Of a stretch of 64,000 nucleotides of DNA, positions 56,801 through 64,000 are shown one piece after another (positions within the stretch are counted from its first letter, which is position 1; each line of letters begins with the position of its first letter). Made by a program: the position numbers and the translations under genes. Origin of the DNA: Holothuria scabra (lineage: Eukaryota > Echinodermata > Holothuroidea > Aspidochirotida > Holothuriidae); contig CM074179.1 of assembly GCA_037179385.1 (NCBI GenBank), positions 7,998,001 to 8,062,000 of the forward strand, given 5' to 3'. Below the pieces are notes generated by a model. It saw nothing but the letters and a program-made list of their open reading frames with translations, was not told the origin of the DNA and searched no databases.

Positions 56801-59800
56801 GGGGGTTTGGTTTAGGTGCACGTGTAGAACAAAATTTTTAGTGAGTCCTATACATCATTGGAAAGGTCACATTTCGAGGATTCTATACAGCTTAGGCCCA
56901 TTGTTTTGACAAATTATGGTAATTAGTAATGCAAATATATGCATATTTACTAATGAATTTGGTCATGAAACCGGCCTGGAATTGAACCCGAGACCTCACC
57001 GTGCGAAGGGAATGCTAGGTTGAAAGGCCTGAACTGAATGCATAGTATGGGTTGGGACGATCTCTGTGAATCACTATAAGAAGCGCACTCCGAAGCTGAG
57101 TAAATAAAATATCGAAACAGTATTTAAAAAACAGTATTAAAAATGAAAAAGAATTCGGTTCATCACAGGTGCTTTCTTTATTCCTCAGGCTGAAACTGAG
57201 GTCAAAGGTGCTGTACGGTAACGAGATTTGCAGGAACGATGATCACACCTACGTTAAAACTGTTTGGAAATTTTACTGTATCTAAACGGGGGGGCTCCAG
57301 GATTTCCTCAACAGAGGGGGGGGCATGCTCCCCGACAGGAGAAAAACAACATACCAAATATTGAAGTAGTTTGCCTCTGCCTTAATTACTGGTGAACACC
57401 GATCTAGTGAAAGCCTTAATTGTACTTGAGAGTACCTTTCCCAAGGTACACAAATGTCACCCAATCAACTTTCTGTAGTTTCGCTTGCAGAGAGACGCCA
57501 TTTTCACTGATATTTTAGGAAAAATTTAACGTAGAGAAATGATTTTGACGCAATTACAACATAAAAACACCTTTTCCAGTTGAAGATGGATGAAAATGGC
57601 AAAATTACAATAAATGTCATTTTTCTTTTTAACGTCCGTTACAAATTCCCGCCAATGTGAACTTTTCATCCCAATGTCTCCTCGGCTTCCTTGCTTTCGT
57701 CAGTTTTTATTTTAGGCTAAGCAAAGCAGACAGGCAGGGGTTGACCTCAAACACGTCTATAAATAACTCACCATAACGATATTGACAGTTTGTGTTGCAT
57801 GCAATACCGGTACTTTTTGTGCACAGTACGTGGGATATGTTTATAACTTTATACTGTTATGGAATTATCACTTGTTATGGAATTATCACTTCTGGGGTGC
57901 CGGCAAGTACGGCTGAAACTTGTATTATCAAGGAAGTTGAAGCTGTTTAGTATTATTCTTTTACTGCTTATAATGTTTGTCATTGTTTTGTGGCCCTATA
58001 TATGTCCCGCCAGCTCCCTTGTCCATGTTTGTGATGCACAAGCCTGTGCAGGATATTGCCTTTTTTAGTATATTAGAACTCATTTGTCAGTTTAGCATAA
58101 ATTAAGTATTATTACGTCACTAGTTTGAAGCAAGAGGCTGGGCGCCGCCATACCGGCAACTTGACCGTCGGGCCGCTATCTCTCACCCCTCCGTCCTTGA
58201 ATTGGCCCAATTTCGTCGGGGAGCCTTAACTTGCGCTAACGATAAAAGATGCGATTAACTTCAATCTGTCTTGATTTTGATTTTACGAAAAGAGCAGACT
58301 CTGCAAGGAAACCATCAAAATTCCAATTTTTCAACAAAAATGCAAAATTTTCAATAAACTTCTACAATATTAGCTCCCGGTTTTGTAAAAATTGTGAAAA
58401 GAAAGCCCCAAAGTTTTCCAATGTCCTTTGAAGAGCGTTTCTACGTACGACAAAATATGAAACCTCACCAACCTTCAGTTTTTCCTTTATTCTTCAATTA
58501 AGACCCCATATTTTTTAATTCTTCTTTACAAATAAACCCATTTTTAACACATTTTATGCCATATAATTTCATAGTTTCGTTAATAAAAATTTCAAAATTT
58601 TCAAATTAAAAGGAAGTCAAAAAATTTGGGGGAAAATTTCCAAAAGTATCAATTCAGTCAATTATGGAGTAACATTTTGAAAATAAAAGAACCACGAGCA
58701 TTCATATGCTCCCGCTAAATCTTGAATCTTAACTTGTTTAATATAACCACTGAATGGAATGCCGCCGGGTATTCTAATTCCGAAGCTACGAAGTAATACA
58801 ACATTCATTCCTATACCCCTGCGACTCAACCTGTGGCCTGTATGTGCGGCCTTAAGTTACAAAGCGAAGTCATTTTTGAATGCTATGTTCACCACAGGGT
58901 GAGCATAAACATTCGTTTTCCAGGCAGACAATAATTGTAAATACTCAGGAACACGCGCTTAGTATTCACAAAGCTGGCTACTGATTCTTCGATCTTTCTG
59001 AAAGATACTTCCAAATATTGTTGCAGGATTCGTTTTACATAGTCCTCCTTTAGAAGCAAGAGAAATCCATTCGATGACAATAATCTAGTGACTCATTTGT
59101 TTCCTCTTTTACAGGCGGGAAAATCCAATTTTTGACAGCTCTAATTGAACCTTAGTGAAAATAGGAAAGGTCGCACGGGCGCATACCACTTGTGAAAAAT
59201 TGCTCCCCTAAGTCAATAGAAGGTAACAGGTCAGGGCAGTCACTAACAACATTTCAAGAGGTCTGTGCATGGAGAAATAAACGGATGTAATAGAACACGA
59301 ATGAATTCAACTTACTGGGTGCAACCTATAGGTAGTAGGCTATAGTTTTAAAGCTACGGTAACTTTCACTGAAGTCAGTGAAACCAGGCGGTCACAGAGA
59401 ACGGATGCAACAGAATCCCTTTTCAGCGTCGGAGCTACGGGAGAAGAGAGGGGTCGAAAGGGGATTTGCCCGGCGGATTTTTTCCTTCCTCCCCGCCCAG
59501 GTTAGATGATTCTGGAGTTAGGTTAACCAAAAAGATGAGAATGAGCTAGGCCTATACCACTCTTGAAACGTAATTTTTCATCCAGAGAAATGCTAAAATC
59601 GCAGAGCTTCCGGGACTTTGCTTTGGATCCCCATCTGCAGGAGTTGTGGCTACAAGTTAAGGCTCGGTCGCGCACTGTGCACGAAAAAATTTGCCGGAAT
59701 ATCTTTCTTTGCTCCATCCCCCCCCACCCGACCTAATCGTCACTTTCTGACCCCGCTATACTGCTTTTAAACCATATTAGTTGAAAGGAATCACTCTGAT

Positions 59801-60480
59801 ATGAAAGGCACAAGAAAATAATACCCGTATGGACCTAAAATTTCTGATACAGAATGGGGTTGTGTTCACCAAAGACGACAGAAACTCGAAACCGTGGTAT
59901 ATGCTACAGGGGAAAGGCATAAACGGACTCGACGCCGTGACTTTGAGACTGTCGGCATGTCGTGTGTCGCGCCAAGGGAGCATGTACGATGCCGCGTCTT
60001 CCCAAACTCCTTACCTTTGAGAAATTTTTGTTCAGTTAAGGAGGCGAAATCGGACGTGCTTTGGGTGTAAAAACTTTGTAACTTAAATGATGTTTCAGAG
60101 ATGGAGTGCAAACCATGACGAATTCGCGCGTAAAATACTGAACTTGCATTACCTGTGATTTCCGTGACAAAACTTGCATTGTGTAAGGAAAATTTCTGCA
60201 TACAATTTTTCCAATATACTAAGGCGTTTGAGACGGGGAGGAGTCGCGGTGACCAGACTCCCGCCCCCAACAAATTTTGGCAAACTTTAAAATTCGGAAA
60301 GGAATGTGGGACAATTTCGGACAGACATTGAGATATAAAAACTGAATTCTGATATTATTTTAGTTACAAGAATAACTTCCAAGCGTGCTCGGAATCGTAA
60401 AAACGATTTGCTCGAAAAAGGGGGAAAACACATTCAGGGTAAAATTTTCATGAAAAGTTAGCAAGATTGCAAGACTTGGC
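56801..60480. other. Gene-free stretch with scattered repeat debris
   Basis: The 18-nt TGTTATGGAATTATCACT is duplicated at 57856-57891. A run at 58250-58640 (AAATTTTCAA words, AAGCCCCAAAGTTTTCC) belongs to the same debris as 44680-45100 and 61970-62050. A 63-codon plus frame at 59829-60020 looks protein-like after an acceptor-like site but is unidentified. C/G-rich element ends occur near 57290-57340, 59410-59500 and 60230-60260. Confidence 0.4.
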
Positions 60481-60646
60481 TACACTCTAAAAACATCCTG
60501 GTTAAGTCCTGGTTAATTTAACCAGGACGGGGTCAACGATTACCCATACACTTCCTGGTTAAAAAGAAAAAAAAAAGGAACTGTATGTAAAATTATTGCC
60601 CTCCGTCGATTCTGGTTAAATTTAACCAGGATGTTTTTAGAGTGTA
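60481..60646. mobile_element. MITE, TACACTCTAAAAA ends (166 bp)
   Basis: TACACTCTAAAAACATCCTG, then GTTAA, is matched in reverse at the right end (CCAGGATGTTTTTAGAGTGT, then A). It contains GGTTAATTTAACC and GGTTAAATTTAACC palindromes. The outer TA at each end is a likely target duplication. Non-coding. Confidence 0.88.
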
Positions 60647-62189
60647 CACAGTCGGCAGGCAAAGGAAAAGAGTTATTATTCGTGAGTTTTTCTTCAGAGT
60701 CAACACAATGCCCAATTTGGTCAATCCAAATCCTTTCAGACATTTATTCAAATAAATAAAAAGTATTCTTTTTAACATTTTCATGAAAAACACTAAAGAT
60801 AATATAATAAAGCGACGCCCTAGGGAAGTCAATGGCCTAAAAGAAACAATGATTCCTAAGCCATCTCAGGCAGGTTTTCAGTCTTGCGCGACACTATGCC
60901 CAAAGTGACCATTAAATCTGAATTGCCCTTGTGACGTTTGGCTAATATGGTTTACAGGTCTATTGATGGCTAAGCAAAATTTTCAAAAAAATAAAGAATT
61001 ACGAAGATTTGTGACAAATTCAGGCGGCTTACTCTAAAATCTTCCCTCAGTTCTACTTCATAAGTATTGAAAGCAGTCTTAAAAATCGTCCGCCGAAATT
61101 GTAAAATATTTCTCCGAAAACTCCTATACTCTAAAAACTTCCGGTTGAATTTGAACTGGACAAGGATCAAATGGGCACTACACCTAAAAAGGTTTAAATA
61201 TTTGACTATTTTGAAACCGAGCCTATACGAGTGTCTCAATCCTTTCAAAACATTTTCTGAAAAATAACAACGCATTATTGTGAAATTTTCGTGGAAAATT
61301 AACACGATTTAAAACACCGAGACTCGTTGGGAAAGCTTGTAAAACCGCTATTTGTCAGCGTCACTTCATAGTCTTGGTCAACACTTTGCCGGAAATTGTA
61401 CGGGAAGACAGGAGTGGACAGGTGTAGGCCTATGTATGTACTAAACATTTTGCCCCCCAAATATGGTAGAGGTACATTTTATGTGGTAATTTTCTACTTT
61501 CAATGCTAATCTGCCCATTTTTGTTAAAGTGAGCACGTTATTGCAACAGAAAATTCAAAGGAAAAACTAATAAGATGTATTCACAAGCCTAAAGGGAATG
61601 CCATTTCCGGCCATCTGAGGTGTCACAGTTTTTCAAAAATTTCAAAAACTCATGGTGACTCTGTGGCCTACCTTTACGCAGGTTTCTTATAACAAATAAC
61701 CCTCGGCCTCTGATGTACCATGTGAAACCTTTGCGAACGAGAGTGGGGTGGGGAGGAAGGGGAATTTTCATTGAGTAAATGTGGTCATTTGCCCCCTCTT
61801 CCCGATAAGTGACCCCCAGATATTGGCCACTGATGAGGGCAGTACGTAGACTTACAATAAAATGAGTACCCCAACGAATTTCAGTATCCAATAGTACTTT
61901 TCTAATTTTGCTCATATGTACTGCAGATTCTTCAATAAACACAGACCTTACAATAAGCTAACGAATTTCTACCAAAATTCTCAAGTTTTCTTCAAAACAA
62001 GCCCCGTTGTGTTAAATATTTGTAGAAAAGAAGCCCAAAGTATCGGGGCACTACACTTGAAATTCTACCACTAGTCGCGTCCAACCAGGACTGCCTTATC
62101 ACCTTTACGGGGCTTTGAAATGCTGCCCCTCCCCATCGTGCGGACCCTGGCGTAACCCATGGCTTGTTGGACTCAACAACAGCACTGAA
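60647..62189. other. Gene-free stretch, transposon debris at its 3' end
   Basis: A TACTCTAAAAACTTCC at about 61128 resembles one end of the ACTCTAAAA MITEs. 61970-62150 (AAGCCCAAAG, GACCCTGGCGTAACCC) matches the debris ending at 45115 and runs directly into the LINE fragment. Confidence 0.4.
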
Positions 62190-63472
62190 TATGTAACAGA
62201 GTCATTACTATCTCTTTATGTTCGAACAGATATGGAGTTTGTCGTTATGGATAATATAACTAATTCGAATCATTTTGAATCATTATTTGTGAAAATTAAA
62301 ACGGCGGTTTGTAAAACAATTATTACTGGAGTTATTTACCGACCTCCAAGGGAAGATGTTGATGAATTTATTCTTGAATTTAATAGTATTTTAAATACCT
62401 TAAATAATAATCGCAGTGTTTGTTTTATTGCAGGGGATTTCAATGTTAATCTACTGTCTGGACAAAAGGCGGACTTACTTAAAAATACATTATTATCATT
62501 CTCATTCTATCCTGTAATTGATAAACCCACTAGGGTGACAGAAGTATCGGAAACACTTATTGATAACATATTTACATATATTAATTTCGCAACTAGATCT
62601 ACCATCATTAGAACTGATTTATCTGACCATTATCCCATTGCTATTATTTGTGAACATTTAAGTCCGTGTAGAAGGAATTTCACTAGGCCTGTTATTTTTA
62701 AGCGTGATACTAGTACTTCTAAAATATTGAATATGAAACTGGAATTAGATTCTACTGATTGACATGATATTTTGTGTAACAATAACGCTCAGTCTGCTTT
62801 TACTAAATTTAATAATAAACTTTGTGATATTTTCCAAAGAAACTGTCCTATGCGTCAAATTAAGTGTAAGAAAAATTTACAGAAATCACCTTGGATTACC
62901 TCTGGTATTTTAAAGTCCATTCGCAAGAAAAATGTATTGTATTGTGCGTATAAGCGAAGCCCCACAGAACAGAATTTACTGCATTATCGCAATTTTAAGA
63001 ACAGATTAACTGCGGTAATTCGAAATGCCAAGAAATCGTATTACTATGAGTACTTTAGTAAAAATAAAAATAACAGTAAGAAGATTTGGTCTGGTATTAA
63101 TGGGATACTGAACAGAGGGGGTGGCAACACTAATGCGACTGGAATCAAGTTGAGAATTTAGATACAAATGATGATTCGAATAACCTGCAAAATTTTGCTA
63201 ATGATTTTAATAATTTCTTCACATCTGTAGGCGAAAATCTAGCTTCTAAAATAGATGTAACGTACTATAACTGCAATTGTTATCTCAATGATATTAGTGT
63301 TTTAGATACCTTTATTTTACACCTAGTGAGTCATGAGGAAGTGGTTAGTACTATATTGAAACTTCAAAGTGGGAAATCCCCAGGGTATGATGGCCTTACC
63401 AATGATATTTTAAAACAGATACATGGCCATATTATTGATCCTCTTACTCATATTTTGAATTTCATATTTTGA
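62190..63472 (+). mobile_element. LINE retrotransposon fragment (endonuclease plus start of RT), broken
   Basis: One frame from about 62200 to 62762 carries the C-terminal half of an AP-endonuclease-like domain: GVIYRPP, AGDFNVNLL, TLIDNIFT and the catalytic SDHYPI. The same frame is cut by TGA at 62760-62762 and continues (SPWITSGILKSIRKKN, NAKKSYYYEYFSKNK, KIWSGINGIL) to TAG at 63159-63161. The frame then shifts by -1 and goes on through FANDFNNFFTSVGEN to the start of reverse transcriptase (LQSGKSPGYDGLTNDILK), ending at TGA 63470-63472. The N-terminal endonuclease and nearly all of RT are missing. The order and motifs fit the Jockey/CR1-like group of LINEs. Inactive. Confidence 0.85.
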
Positions 63473-63578
63473 AATTCATACTCACGTTTCTTGTAAATAT
63501 TATTACGTATTGTATCATAATAATAATGATAATGAATGTACGTTTGCATGTAGTACAGTTGAAAAAATAAAACAATAA

Positions 63579-64000
<422 letters not shown>

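Noticed and set aside
59866..60273. 135-codon minus-strand ORF
   Set aside because: No motif and no splice context. It overlaps a more protein-like plus-strand frame.
61589..61942. 117-codon minus-strand ORF
   Set aside because: No recognised domain, sits in repeat debris, no supporting context.

Overview
This window looks like nuclear DNA of an animal, AT-rich and full of introns and repeats. The one clear host gene has small exons with GT-AG introns. Around it are tRNA-derived SINEs, a LINE fragment, many short inverted-repeat (MITE-like) elements, long AT microsatellites and minisatellites. The gene type and repeat style suggest a marine invertebrate deuterostome, perhaps an echinoderm. 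The species cannot be fixed from sequence alone.

Layout. 1-25.9 kb: essentially gene-free. It holds a degenerate ~200-nt repeat array with YY1-like cores (1.16-2.6 kb), a SINE with a long (TTAGG)n tail (5.8 kb), a GATGGC microsatellite (11.4 kb), a 12 x 30-nt minisatellite that stays open as a peptide repeat (14.0 kb), nested MITEs (16.9-17.7 kb), a tandem array carrying TGACCTTTGACCT (18.5-19.06 kb), and two AT-rich palindromes (19.9-20.9 kb).

25.9-42.9 kb: a 13-exon plus-strand gene, rebuilt here by hand from splice sites and phases. It encodes an extracellular LRRNT cap, about nine leucine-rich repeats (mostly one per exon), an LRRCT-like cap, a cysteine-rich GCC2/GCC3-like region, and a polytopic membrane domain of about eight helices. 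The exon for the signal peptide was not found. Its introns hold piggyBac-like MITEs, possible hAT ends, and a ~1.36-kb element with a small SINE inside.

42.9-64 kb: no convincing intact gene. There is a broken coding remnant at 47.36-48.01 kb (one in-frame TAG), several MITEs, minisatellites at 50.1-51.4 kb, a short ORF with a signal-peptide-like start at 52.9 kb, and a doubly truncated LINE (62.2-63.47 kb) with one nonsense codon and one frameshift. A long AT microsatellite lies close to the end.

The LRR/cysteine-rich/polytopic gene is the best candidate for an undescribed system. It looks like a cell-surface receptor or channel whose ectodomain is built from exons that can be skipped or duplicated without breaking the frame. 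All family assignments come from motif reading; no database search was run.
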